Assembly (NCBI GenBank): GCA_026261815.1
Contig: JAMPIT010000379.1
Location: 22,826,001 to 22,890,000, forward strand
Source of the DNA: Monarcha castaneiventris obscurior
Lineage: Eukaryota; Chordata; Aves; Passeriformes; Monarchidae
Direction of reading: 5' to 3'
Length of the DNA: 64,000 nt
Below the pieces are notes generated by a model. That model did no database searches. It saw only the letters and a program-made list of their open reading frames with translations, and had not been told where the DNA came from. Positions 1 through 13,050 of the stretch are shown here, piece by piece (positions within the stretch are counted from its first letter, which is position 1; the number at the start of each line of letters is the position of its first letter). A program made the translations under genes and the position numbers.

Positions 1-3000
1 TTTTCTGCTAGCATGTGAGAGAAAACTGGTAATTTGCTGGTTTTATGTTTGTGTTACCATAGCTCAGAAACAGATTAAATTTCACTCTAATACTGTAGAA
101 TTTTAACTAATGTTTGAGCCCTTAATTTACCATTCCCACGAGTAAAATTGAAATATTTATCTATGGTGCATTTAATATCTCTCTTTCAAAAATGCTGCTG
201 TAACAATGTACAACAATTTGGAAAAAGAAAACAAAAGAGGCTCCAAACTGTATTTCGATTAGAGGATTATGCCAAAACACATAATACGATATCACTAACA
301 GAGCTACAATTTAAAAAAAAAAAATTAGATTAACTGCAAAACCAGATAAAAAATTTCTTCACTGGCCCATACTGCTGTGTCTGACTTGGATGGCATTCAG
401 AAATCATGTTTGGTAAATGATGGAATAATAGGAAAAACTTCTTTATCCGTATGGAACTATATTTTAATCAATCTTCTAGAAAATCAGAGGCCACATAAAA
501 GTGGTGATAAATGGATATTAAAGAAAACATGTGAATTGAACACTTTAAATAACTGATAGTTCTGTGTGTTGGTAGATACACCTCATCTGGCTTCAGATTA
601 CTTAGTTATTCTGAGCCCATGTAACTGGTACCACCAGGCTGCTCTTTACCTCCCTTATTTTAGACAAATATCTTGTGTTGGGCTGAGCTGCCTTTTGAGA
701 CTCATAAGGACGGAACCTGACAAACTAGTTTGGAGTATTTTACACCCATGCTTAAAGTGGACAGAATAAATTGAGATTAACTGTATTTAAAGGCCTGTAC
801 ATGTAATACAGCTGGGAGTTTTGTCAGTAACGTCTAGGGAAACCTGACTGTCTCAGTGTGGTATGATCAAATCAGGGAACTTGTGGTAAAAGATACTGGT
901 CTAAATTTGAGAATAATTTTTCATTATGAGGTAAAATTCCTCTAGTTCTCAAAGTGATGACTGCAGCCAGGAGTGATTTTTAGCTTTCAAATTATACCTG
1001 GCAAAATCTTTGCCCAGATCTTAGTTAATTATATAGTGAATGTTTAAAGGCAGTTTTTAATTCCATAATGGACCCACCACAAGAGGGTTTTTTCCTATGA
1101 AAAGTGCTGAATATAGAGTACCTGCCACTTTTCCAGAGAGATGAGTGTAGAAAAGTCTATAGGTGTCACGAAGCATCTCAGTTTTATCCAAAGTAATAAC
1201 TCACCAAATTTATCTACACTAAGATTCTTTTCAGAAGTGCTAATAAATTTAGAGGGACCATGGGGCAGCAAAAGCACTTCTCTTAGTTCTTAAAGGCCTT
1301 TCCCTCTGCGAAACCACCTGCATCAAGGGAAGGGGAATGAGAAAGCATACAGACAAGGACAGCTGTTTGGCTACGTCTGTACTTTTCTTTTTTAGATCTT
1401 GCTCCTCTCAGAAAGCTATATTATACTTGTACACAATGGAAAAAATACCTTTATTTACATCGCTGCCACATCAGATTGATGGCTATCTATTTGCCCCTTT
1501 TCATGTTATCTGAACTTAGGCATCCCTCAGCCGCTTGCTGTCAATATTGTCCTTTGCAGAGCTTGTGCTGGGTCCTGGTGATCTTCATGAACCATCCACC
1601 CTGCTGTCTAAGATGTTCCCTCAAACACGCCCATAGGGAGCCCATGCTGATTTGGAAACCTGGAAGTTTCTGTAAAAGAAGTCTATACTTGAATTACATC
1701 CATATTAATTAAATCTCTCTGATGCAGTTCCTGACCCAAGTCCTCATTTTCTCACATAATAAAAGGTGGAGAAAGTTTTCAGAGTGGAGGTCATGAACCT
1801 CTCACTGTCAGGGTCTGAGAGATGCCCAGAAGCCTCTGTGAGTCACTCTACTATTATAAATCAGTGGGCTGTCATGGTATTTTCAGATGCCTGCTGTCAA
1901 GAACTGTATCCTGCCTGCAAGCCAGGAGAATAATTCAGGAAATGAATGCTGCATTTGTGGAGAGTAGAAAATGTTGTAGAGTCAAAATTTTCATTTCCAG
2001 CAAATCTTTAACATTCATACCAGGAACTAGCTCGCACATCCAAGATACTCATACATATTTTCTATTTTCAGTACAGTTCCGCCAAAAATAGCCTGGTTTC
2101 TCTTTCCAGTGCTGAACCCATGACAGAGAACATGCCATTCCCTTTGACAGCTATTGGGAACCAAGGACACTTCCTTCATGTTAAGGTGGTCATTAAAAAG
2201 AATACACCTTAAAAAATTAATGCCATGAGAGCTGGGCGTTTCCTTTAGGGAAATATTTTTGTAATGGCACTGTATGCCCCCAAACTTACAAAATACATGA
2301 CATAGACAGGCACAAAAAGAAGATTTTCTTGAATAGACCTTCAGGTAGTCAGTGGACTACCTCCCAAATGACACATTTAGGGCTCCTAGGCAATCCAGAA
2401 TGCAGAATATGTATGAGCTTTCCTTTCTTACATGATAGAAATGCATATCAGAACACAAAAATATAATTTCAGTTCCTTGATTTTCCTAATGTAGTCATTT
2501 GGAAATAGTTTCATTCACGTGTCATCTTTTTAGAGGAGGTTATGAAATATAATTCAAAACAACAGATCAATCTAGAATTTGTAACTATCAAAATTAAAGT
2601 TTTTTGCTGAGTATGGAGCAGCAGGTTTTAAACTCAGAGACATTTCATTAATTCCTTACAAAGGTGCATAGGATCTAAATCAAGCAGAGTCCTCCTGCAA
2701 CTTCCTGAGCAAAGTCTATAGAAAGGAAGACATAAGAAAATATATTCCATATATTTCCATATGTTTTCCTCTGACGAGAACTCTGCTGCACCTCTAGCCT
2801 TAGAAACCAGACATACAATATGGATTTTCTGTTCCTGTAAGAAGTAGGAAAAAATGTCCCTTGACTCACAGGTTCCATGCAGTGGTCTCCTTTGTCTGGA
2901 GCTTGGGAAAAGCAACACTATCACATCTACTGAAGTTACTGGGAATTTTGAACCTAACATCACTATTATCTATCTCGTGCCTACGGTCAGATTCATTTCA

Positions 3001-4977
3001 TGGCCTAGGCTAGGTCACAAAATCTGAAAGCCTTTTAAGCCAAACATATTCAAATGTGTTTGTATCCTTAGCATATATAGTTGTAAAATCAAGTGTTTCT
3101 GTAGGGAGATGACTCATCATACACCTGTAGGGCTAATATGTGGGTTCAAATTTTGCATTTAATCTTAAGAAGCTTTCTGTGGAGCTATTATCATTATAGG
3201 AGTTATTAACATCAGTAGGGGCTCCCTACAGCTACATGGGAATTAATTTTCTACTTCTGACAGAGCAGATTCTAGAGATATATATATATATCAAGTATAG
3301 TCAGTGTTTTCAGGAACTACATTGATGCTTCTGAGCAGGTTTTTGCTTTGTTTTTCTTTGCTTCATTTCATATCTTTACCCCCTGCTGCATCCTGTAGTT
3401 TGTTTTTCTATACTCTTTCCTTCCTTTTAGTTTAATTAAGTGAATTGAAGTGAACAGACAAAGCCTCGCACACTTGTAAATTGCCATTTACTATACCAAG
3501 CTCTTCACATCCATGTAAAATTGCTTTTTCCATCCTTAATTTGCAGGCAGTATGTAATAGGAGTGTAAGCATGGTCTGTCCCACAGGATTATTAGACAGA
3601 TGAAAAATGAGGTGCAATAATAGTGGAATAAATACAACAACAATGCAATGAAAGAACAGCTAGTGAGAGCAGATTATTTGGAAATACTTATATGCCTTGT
3701 GGCAAGGGGAACTATTCTGATCCTTTCTGAGTGGACAAGTGCTGGTAGGAAGAGAAGGTGTTTGTATACATTTGACACTTGAAATTTCAGTGCACTGGGA
3801 AAATGTCTAAGATAAATAAAATGAGCCAAATATGTCCAAGTAGTGATTAGTTGCTTTCACTTTTTTTTTTTTCCCAACTGTCAGCATGGTGCTATCAAAA
3901 TCCAAACTAGTCTTTTATTATCAAATAGGGACATCATACTTGATAATGCATTTTCAATATCAATTAATACAAACATTATCAAGAATGGACTTCCCCAAAT
4001 ACTATATGATCATTGTAGTGGTGGCCAAAGAAAATTATTTTAATCTTCCATATATGGATCTGAAAATACAGAAAAAATGTATATAATTCTGTTATTAGTG
4101 TAAAAAGAATTCTTACTAAGACAGTGGTTGAAGAAAAGAAGATGATGGGGGCCTGTTCAACTCACAGGGTCAACAAAGCTGTATATTTGTGCTATAAGGA
4201 AGATTTGAAGCATTATTTGCACAAGCAGACAATCCAGTAAGATGGAAGCTTAAAAAACCATGAGTGTTGTGTAGGTCTGTCCTTAGGAATAGACAGTACC
4301 AGTCTGGGACCTTGCATGGTCCTCTGTCTGTTGCTGAGGTGCAGCATTCACAGGCAGTGGCTTCAGAGCCTTGGATGTCTTGAAATGTCCAGTGAGAAAT
4401 GACAGAGACTTGAGAGTCTCCAAAGCAGGTCGAAATGTGACTGGCCCAAAAATAAAGGGGCTGCATTCATCCAATGAATATTTATTAGCCCCAGACAGCT
4501 CCTTTCTCATAAATTGGTTAGGAAAGATAAACTGGAAAAAAGAACTGATAAAGTAAAATTAAATGATCTCATACAGATTTCAATTACCCTCCTGATTTTA
4601 ACTAAGGACAGGAATTTGTCTTGAAGAACTTAACCTCTAGAACTGAAGAGTTCAGCAATCTGAAAGGGGAGAAAAAAGATGATAAGTGATGAATTTTGGT
4701 AAAATGTAAATACATTTGAATTGGAATAGCAGAGGCTCTTTGAAGAAAAAACTAGCGAAAAAAAAAAAGTGAGAAGCTGGTAAAAACAACCTGTGAATTA
4801 GATAAACTTCAGCACAGTACATAAAAGATGGCTTTAAAGGATATCAACAATTTGAGCTCACATCGTACTTTTCCAAACTGCAACATCTCAAGGTGACCTA
4901 TACAACAGCTTGAACAGTGATGATGGGGAGTTCATTTTGACTTAGGACTTAATTACAGCATTTACACATTTATGTTA
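1..4977. other. Unclassified AT-rich DNA, no gene seen
   Basis: I read both strands and found no supported gene, RNA or recognisable retroelement. Open frames are 60-109 codons long, overlap one another on opposite strands and lack family motifs. The only simple structure is a short alternating AT run at about 3277-3292. Short A or T runs (for example near 310 and 3860) are isolated. It is probably intergenic or intronic, possibly with repeats too old to recognise by eye. Confidence 0.6.
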
Positions 4978-5031
4978 TTATTATTCAGCGACAAAGAAAA
5001 TAAATTATTATTCAGCAACAAGGAAAATAAG
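4978..5031. repeat. 27-bp tandem duplication, two copies
   Basis: Two adjacent 27-bp units (4978-5004 and 5005-5031) begin TTATTATTCAGC and continue through an ACAA-G-AAAATAA segment. By hand alignment they match at 24 of 27 positions. Only two units are present, so this is a local duplication rather than a satellite array. Replication slippage is the likely origin. Confidence 0.85.
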
Positions 5032-8000
5032 GATCATTGAAAGAAAAGCCATAAAGTAAGAGTTGTTTTTTAACAGCTTTTTATTTGTTTAAAATAGAAG
5101 TCACCTTAAAAGCCTTCCTTTGAAACAAAATATGTATTTGATAGAAAAGTAGCAAAAATTTACTGTCTGTGCTATTACTACATCTGATAGCTTCAAGAAA
5201 AAATGCTAGGATAGGAGGTGAAACAATGATTTTGGTCTTAGAAAGTACTCTAAGAAACAATCAATAGGTTGTGGGCATGAGCATCAATGAATCACCTTAA
5301 CTTGCAATGGAAGTGTCCTTCCACATGAAACTGCATTTCAAATCAAATGGCTTGAAAGAGCACTTCTGGTTCCTCAGCAGAAAGACAATGATTTTGGAAA
5401 AATAAAGCTTGCAAAAACCTGAAGGCCAAAAATGTATTTTCATGCCTGACATAATAAAAGCTTTATTTAGTTTATGTTGTGTGACCTGCCCTACTTCTGC
5501 AGACAACAATATAATAATATTGTAGAAAAGCTAAAAAGAATTAAAAGCCATCTAGAGTCTTACAATTTTGATGTCATTTATTGGTATTTCAGTAAACTCT
5601 TATAAGACACTACAAACCTATTTACTGATGTCTGAAGTCTGTTTCTGAGACCATTATTGTCCTTTCAAAATGTTATCTTGGTTTCAAGAACCACTGAAAA
5701 GCATAAGCAATCTTGTTTTTTCACTTGAATCTTTTGACATTGTCTTCTCACTCTCAGCTATGACAACTTTGAGCTGTTACCTTTTATAAAATAAGAAATT
5801 TTAATCACATCTCCTCAGAATTCCTACTGACAATCTCTTCTTCACATTTATCAACAATTACTATTTCAGTCAGTTCTGCATCTGCTTGGTTTCTAAGGCA
5901 ATATGCAGTGCATCCATTCATTAAATCTCAGGAATAACATCACTATTTAGAAACTGACAATATCAATGCAGAGATCCTATTGTGAGACATTTATTTCTTC
6001 CAAGATTTATTATGGTAATTTTCATTAAATAGATTTCCTGGATGAATTTATAGTTCTGAATGCTCACATTCTTCTTGTCCTTAAAGCTGCAACACCTTGC
6101 TAGGCATTTCTGTTTAAGGAAGAGAATGCTCTGGTCTTATGTGAGCACTTGAAAACCATACTGTCTCTCCAAGGCTTCCACACTTGTTTCAATCTTTCAC
6201 TGTTTTCCAGCTACTGGTCTGGCTCTTTGTCCCCAGATCTCAGCTCTGCCTCACAGCACTACATTCCTTCGCTTCGGTCAAGCACAAGTCTTCTTCTGCT
6301 ATGTGACCAGGTTCATAACACCACACTACTCATAACACTCCCATCCTAAAGTCTCTTCAGAATATATCGGCCTTGATGCTGATACAGTTAAAGGTCTACC
6401 AAATACTGCTGGGAGACTACAGAGCCACTCTGAAATGTGACCTGGTACCTTTGACTAGAGGTACATTAGAAAGGAGTTCGGTCCAACAGAAGCAAATATT
6501 TTTGGCAAAAAAAGCTGCATTGAAACATTTTTATGGAGGAGTTGAGAGGCTGGCCTCCGAGGCAATGGGAAGATACACTTGGAAATGGCTGGATCATTTT
6601 CAGCTGGCAACTCTTTTGCTTGCTGATGATCATTCACAGCAAACTCTTGTCCCTGGAAACTCCCAAAACAGTGTTGTAAGGAAAGCTTCCTGGTTGTCCC
6701 TGTTGCCGGGTGTGGTCTATGAAACACTTCCACCTCTGCACGTCCTGTCATATTTTTCTTGGCTGTTACCCCGCATAAAAATGTCAGCAGAATTATTTTT
6801 TCTTTGAAAGATGCCAAATAGGACATTAAGCTGGTGTGGAAAGAGGTTCTGTGTTACATGCAGCAGGTATCTCTATCCTTGTAGAACAACATACCAAGTG
6901 TTCCAGCTTTACTCTGTGGAGAGGGCTTCAAAATGCTTTCCTGTGAACCTGCCACTTGTGTCAGAATTGTTGCTTTGCATTTTTAGTTTTTTACAGCAAA
7001 CAGCTGTACGTCTGTGAGGGTCTGAGTTGGCTTCATAAATCACAAAGACAGGGTGGATACTTCTTAGCATCCAGAAGCAGGAACACTAGGTCTTGCCATG
7101 GAGTCACTTACGTCAAAAGGAACTTGTGAAGAGGAAATAAACTGTGAAGGTGCCATGTTTGGATAGGCAGATGTACAGGTTTACTCTCTCATTTGCATCT
7201 GGTGTTGCAGCCCTGCTATGCTTGTCACCCACTTCTCTCAATGTCTAGACTGGTCTAAGAGCAGAAACATCTATTTCACTGTTCTGTAATATGCAAATCA
7301 GATTGTGTTTACTTGGGCATTTTCTAACACTAGTTAATTTCTGCTTTAGCTCAACTGAGAACAGTACTTACCAGATTAATTTCTGAATTATAGATGTAAC
7401 CAATGTAATACCCATGTAATTGTACCAGAAATTTATTTGGCCTATTATATTTAAATATTTATGTGAACATAGTTTCCCTTCCCCCTCATTTAAATATTTC
7501 CTTCTTGCTTAGATATACAAGATCTGAGGCTGAAAACAACCTGATTGTCATTGTACTGGAGTACAGTATCGATAACAGTTAGGCCCCCACAGAGAGGAAA
7601 ACAGCCAGGGTAGGGGGTTCTTTTTCCAAATTAGATTTCTTGGAATAGAGAAAATGGAAAAATTCATTATTTCAAACATCTGTCTGCATTAGAAAGCCTC
7701 CACCAAAATCACAGGATGTGTCATAATTAAATGGCTTGGAAATGATTTCTTGAGAGCAGAAATTTTATATTCAGTCATGCATAGCAGAACAGAGGAGGTT
7801 TCCCCCTCAAAAAGCTTCCTTGCAGTAAACTATTAAACCCCCAAGAAAACAGGATCTGTTATGAATCCAAAACAGAATTAAAACTTTTAAGCATTCAAAG
7901 GTCTTATTTATGAAGATGGAGGTACCCAATCTATAAATTCACGGGTTCTGACCACTGAGGGTTCTTTTCCTCCATACTAACGTTTCAGTCACTCATCAGT

Positions 8001-10699
8001 AAAATGCTTGCTGGTCACCTGAGTAATGGAACAAAGACAATTTTGAGTGATAAGAGTTTGCCACTGCTCAGATGCTCCTGAGCACAGGTTTCTTCCACGT
8101 GAAGAGCAAGACCATGACTTTCCTTATGTATCCTCACCCAAAACTGCCAGAGGTAGCTGCAGAGAAAGTAGATCAAAAAGCGTTCCTGATATGAATTTAG
8201 ATTCAGGGATGTGAGTCAAGAGCCAGACATACATGTTTTGCAGGCAAGGCATGAGAACCTGAATGTCTGACACTTATGTAAGTGATGGTCTCACAGTCAT
8301 AATCCCACAGTGCACCCTCAAGGAGAAAATCTTGCATTTATGTGAATCCCTATGAAAAGTAAAATTTCTTTGCAAGATCTAGACCTAAAACCAGAGGTGA
8401 GGGAATCAGGGTAGCTGGGTGAAATGCCATTTCAAACAATAACTTCTTGAAGTTGCAGTTTACAGTGTTTATAAATGGAGATTAACTAAATATCTGGGCA
8501 GAATGACTCTCAGCCTATTTAAAAGAAGACACAACCCTTTTGTGGGTAAGTGGGAATATCATATCACAACTGTGCAACAACATACTTAGACTAAGCATCG
8601 AAATTTCCCTCTGTTCCAAAGAGATATTAATCACAGCAGGAAAAAGGAATCTATTTGTCTGTCATCCTTAGAGAAAAGTGCTAAAATGTATAAAAGTTCA
8701 ATAAACAGCTTCACATTACATCAACACTGTTCAGCTGAAAACCTTCAGATCTTTCAGTCCTGTATAAAAAGACATCAGTTTTTGAAATGTACATACTAAA
8801 AGAAATGCAGGGACATGATGGTTGTGAATGTAGAAAAATATTTGTACACAATCAAGTTAGGTAATGGTGCAAAAAATTGCTCTATAAATCAATCTGCCCT
8901 CTATACTTGTTTCATTAAGGGATAATATAACTCTTATATCATTTCACTAAACTTGGCTAAGCTTCTTGTATTTGATTTCCATCCAATTTTTTTAGCAGAA
9001 CTCAGCATTTTAGAAACAAAGGAAAGAAAAAAATCCTGTGCAGATGTACATTTTCCTGATGTTTAATACAGAACAGCAAGGTTGCAGTACATCAGTCATC
9101 ATGGCAAACAGCCGATATGGAATATTAACTGAACTTTGAAGAAAAGCTGTGTTTGTTCTAAATGCCTATACTGGTGTTTGTAGAACATTTGAATATTCCA
9201 AAGTGGCTGTGAGAGTTATCAGTAAGTGAGGGCTTTACAGGATAACATCTCCCTTCAGGCAAATTTTGCAGCTCTAACTGATGGTAACGTGTAGCCATAC
9301 AATCAGACCTTAAGTCAATTTTTGCCTTGTATTGCCATCATGATTTGTACAAGTTTATTCTGAAATGCTCTGTACAAAATGAGAAAAACAGCCATTGTTA
9401 TTTCCTGGAAGCACTTCATTCCTGACTCACCTCCTGCACATCCTTCACTAGATCCCGTTAACAACCCTCTCCTCTTAGAAAAGGTGCTAATCTCCCTCTG
9501 TTACCGTTTAGTTCAATGGGGTGACAGGAGATTTTGACCAAATGTGTGATCATGTCACGTGCAAGATCACTTAGTTTTTGAGTGAGATGAGATCATGTGG
9601 CTCCTTAAAATCAGCTTGTATCAAGTTTGAAGGGATTCATATAACATTTCATGCATGCAATCATTAGTCATCTGATATTTCAGCAATAAACACATCTTCA
9701 AAAATATCAGCTTGCCTCCAGTCCTCTTCTTTGATGATGTAAAATAAAATTCATCAGATTTATTACCTTGGAGGTTCTATTTTAGAGGGTAAGCCACAAT
9801 ATCTGTTCTCAAGTGTTCAGAAATCATACTCATACATAATGGATAATTTCCATTTCAACTCTTGGACAAATGAAAAATCATGAAAATAAGCAATTGGCAT
9901 GATTTTTCTTTTGGTGCTGAACAAGTTAACATTTGTAAAATAATTTTTGACACTGACGTCATGTTATTTTGTAAGCTGAAGTAATGAGATAAGTAAATGC
10001 TTGTTTTTAAAATACTTTGCTCAGTGTAATCATATTTTCACTCTGTTACTGTTTTTTATGTCTAGATCTTTAATCCATTTCAACAACACAGTTTTATGTA
10101 TTTATTCACTTGCATTTTTACTTACCTTTTTTTCTCATGCTGTGATATGTTTCTCCCTCTCTCTACATCATGATAAATTTTTCCTCATTGATCTGCTGAT
10201 CTGGGCATAGGACCTTCTATATCTTGGCCTATCCGTATTTTAGCCCACAAATAATTAGGTTCCGCCTAGTTCTGAGGAAGGTGTATCTCATCTCAGAAGG
10301 AAGTTCTCCAAGTAGCAAATAGATTACGCAAGAGTTAGCAAGGTCCACCCTGTGTAGCAGAGACTTCTGAACCCCTCCATGCTCTCCACCACATGAGACA
10401 GCAAAAGCTGTCTATCTTCACTCATCCTGGGCCCATCTCCTACAGTCAGGGACCAGTGTTGTGTTTCATGTGTTTGTACATGTGCCAAACATTCATAGCC
10501 AGATTCCTGGGTCTGTGTCCACACTGACTGGTTCACATGGCACTCTCAGACTTACTATCTACCCCATAAATCCTTTCAGCCCTTTGACGTCTATGGCCCG
10601 GATCCTCAGACTTCAAAGCATATTCCAATCTGAATAAACACATACTGCCTAAATCAATCTCACTGCACTCTGCACTTTTACTGTAATGAATTGGTTTGA
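5032..10699. other. Unclassified DNA, no gene seen
   Basis: No LINE, LTR or RNA gene is recognisable. The longest open frame is 144 codons at 6373-6807 (+), but a 123-codon frame is open on the opposite strand across the same bases, and no domain or splice context supports either. Bases 6460-6800 are somewhat less AT-rich than their surroundings and could hide an unrecognised old repeat. Confidence 0.5.
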
Positions 10700-10740
10700 T
10701 TTTTTCTTTCCTTTTTTTTTTTCTTTTTTCCCTTCTCTTC
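10700..10740 (+). repeat. Pure pyrimidine tract (41 nt)
   Basis: Every base from 10700 to 10740 on the + strand is C or T, mostly T with scattered C, then GAGG. The complementary strand is pure purine. Such homopurine/homopyrimidine tracts can adopt triplex (H-DNA) structure, although this one is short and lacks a clear mirror repeat. It could also be a decayed poly(A)/purine tail of an insertion on the minus strand. Confidence 0.85.
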
Positions 10741-10899
10741 GAGGAAGGCTTAGAAGCAGGTGTTTTACTGATGAGAAAAGACATTCCAATTTTTCACCCC
10801 CTCTACACAAGGCCAACCATCATCAGAGTTCAGCTAGCAGAATCATAAGTGCTAATGCATCTACAGAACTGCAGTGAAGTACATCCTTGGTTAGCAAGA

Positions 10900-13050
10900 C
10901 AGGAGAAGGTTGGTGTTCAGATGCAGATATGGCTCAGAGGCAAATAAGTCAAAAGAAGTGCAAAGCAGTAGTTGTAAAATAAGGCAACAGAAGTGGAACA
11001 GCTGACAACAGAAAACAGACAATGAAAGTGAAAAAGGAAAGGAAGACTGAATCTATAAATCTGTTGCATTACGGTGGAATAATGTTTTCTTCACGCCTTA
11101 ATCAAGTAGAAATATTTTTGAATGAGAGGTGCACTTTGCCTTTCTCATACTAGGAAAAGTGGCAAAACTCTAATCTAATCAGCTATTTGGATAGTTAAGG
11201 TGCTGCCCTGTGTTTAGGCAGAAGCAGCTGGAGTGAAGATTAGATTGGTTCAAACCAGAACAGGGACAGCTTGTAATTATTCCAGTCCTCTGAGCCCAGA
11301 TTTTACTTTCCATGGGCAGCTGCAGGATAGCTGGACAGCTGCTATCTACCATTAACAGAGAGATAAGTGATTTTTTTAATCCATTTCCAAAATCAGATGG
11401 AAGTTAGATTGACCAACATCCAAAATTTTCTGTATCATCCTAGCTGTATCAAAAAGGGAGAGCAATAAAGTTGATTCATAAAAAAAAAAAAAAATATGGT
11501 ATCTGTGATATATGCAACCCAGAAAAATATTAAATATTCTGGTTTCCAGCAAGGTAATTTTACTTCAGGCTGAAGACACTAGCACCCAGAGAGGACTGAC
11601 AGCATGAGTGAGTGCTTGAAAAGGAAAGAGCACATCATGCAGATCTACCATTTAAATATTTTTCCAGGGCAACCTTTAAATCGAGATGGCAACAGATTGA
11701 TCTTGTAGACTAACAACTGATAAAAAGGTTTGAAATATTCCATGAAGAGAAGAAACAGTTTAAGGCCTCTTAGTTAAAGAGAAGAACTAACAACCTACTG
11801 GGATCAAAAAGGATTGACTTTGCCAAAGAAGTTTCAGGTTGGGATGAAAAGAGTAATTGAAAGAGTCTTAATTTCCTTTTGTGGCTCAACAGCCAGAGTT
11901 CATACAGACAAAATAGATAAGGACTTTAATGGTTAGAGAAAAAGGTGCTGAGTTTGTAAATGAAGTCAGTGTGGAAACCATTTCTTCCCATACATTTTTT
12001 AAAAAGTGAACAGACAAAGAACAGGATAAATGTGTTTTACAAATGCTAGAAACATATGTAACAAGATTCTTGTATTAGAAACATATGTTGAGGGAAAATT
12101 ATGATTTTATTGGAATGACAAAGACTTGCTTAAATCAAGCTATCAACTGGGAGATAAAATTACCAATGTATAAAGTTTGCAGATGGGTGAGGTAAAACAA
12201 AAGTAATGAGAGAGGGAGAAATTTGCACACAGGGAGAATACAGAATAAACAGAAATAAATGACACTAGGATTTTGGCTGATACAATAGGGAATATTTGAA
12301 GTAAAGTGAAGAATGAGATATGGAAAAAGTTAGTCCTTGGATCTTGCCAGAGAACTTCAGAAGAGAATGAGAAAGCATTATCAGGAAATGTTTTTACAGA
12401 TGAAGGAAGTCTGTATCAAAGTTGGTATAATGGTTGCGTTAGGAGTTCAATTGACTAGACATTTCCTAGGAAAATATTAGTGGTGAAAAGGTAGGAAGGA
12501 AGCATGATTTTGAAAGTAATACAAGATTGCTTCCTGTACAGGAAAAGGGTAATGTGGATGTAAGGACTAGAAGTACAGCAGATACAATTAATATAGTCAA
12601 AGATGGGGAGAATAATACATTAATTAATGTAAAACCCAGACTGAAATGACAGAAAGACTGTAAAAAGGTAAATAGGAATTGTATTTTAGTAAAATCAAAC
12701 TCTGAATGGCTATTAATAATTTAAAAGTAGCCTGAAAGCATCCAGCTCTGCCAAAGAAAATTCAGAAACCTATCTGAGATATATTTCAGAAAGATATATT
12801 CAAAATACAAATAATATATCATGAATGAAGACAGAACAAGCACCAAAGTTGTTTCAGGGAAGAGTAATGCAGTATCTACTTCCAGTCTAAGAACAAATAT
12901 AGAATTATTTTGATGCCAGTAGTGAAAGTTTCCAACAGCTTAAGTGACCTATGAGCTTGCCCCATCCATGCTGTTACCAGTGCTGAAAGAAAAGCAGGAG
13001 AAGGAACTGGAGTCAAAGAGAAGAGGTTGAACGTGAACAGGGAAATGATA
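10900..13050 (+). other. Purine-rich + strand segment without genes
   Basis: The + strand is noticeably purine-biased over about 2 kb. By hand count 48 of 60 bases are purine at 10981-11040 and 47 of 60 at 12181-12240, although other lines (for example 12301-12360, 38 of 60) are weaker. No open frame of note is present. A 13-bp direct repeat (12047-12059 and 12076-12088) flanks a small inverted repeat. The bias may reflect a decayed retroelement body or a transcribed region; neither is demonstrated. Borders are approximate. Confidence 0.45.
11464..11494 (+). other. AATAAA followed by A15: possible retroposed mRNA 3' end
   Basis: AATAAA at 11464-11469 is followed, after a 10-nt spacer, by 15 consecutive A residues at 11480-11494. 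Polyadenylation signal plus untemplated-looking A-tail is the signature of an integrated cDNA 3' end. I could not recognise a parent gene upstream and found no obvious target-site duplication. A chance A-run near a common hexamer is the alternative. Confidence 0.3.

Noticed and set aside
2634..2963. 109-codon minus frame
   Set aside because: No motif, no splice context, and an alternative minus frame is open in the same place.
6373..6826. 144-codon + frame and 123-codon minus frame over the same bases
   Set aside because: Both strands are open, no domain or signal is visible, and there is no splice or promoter context. Composition rather than coding is the simpler explanation.
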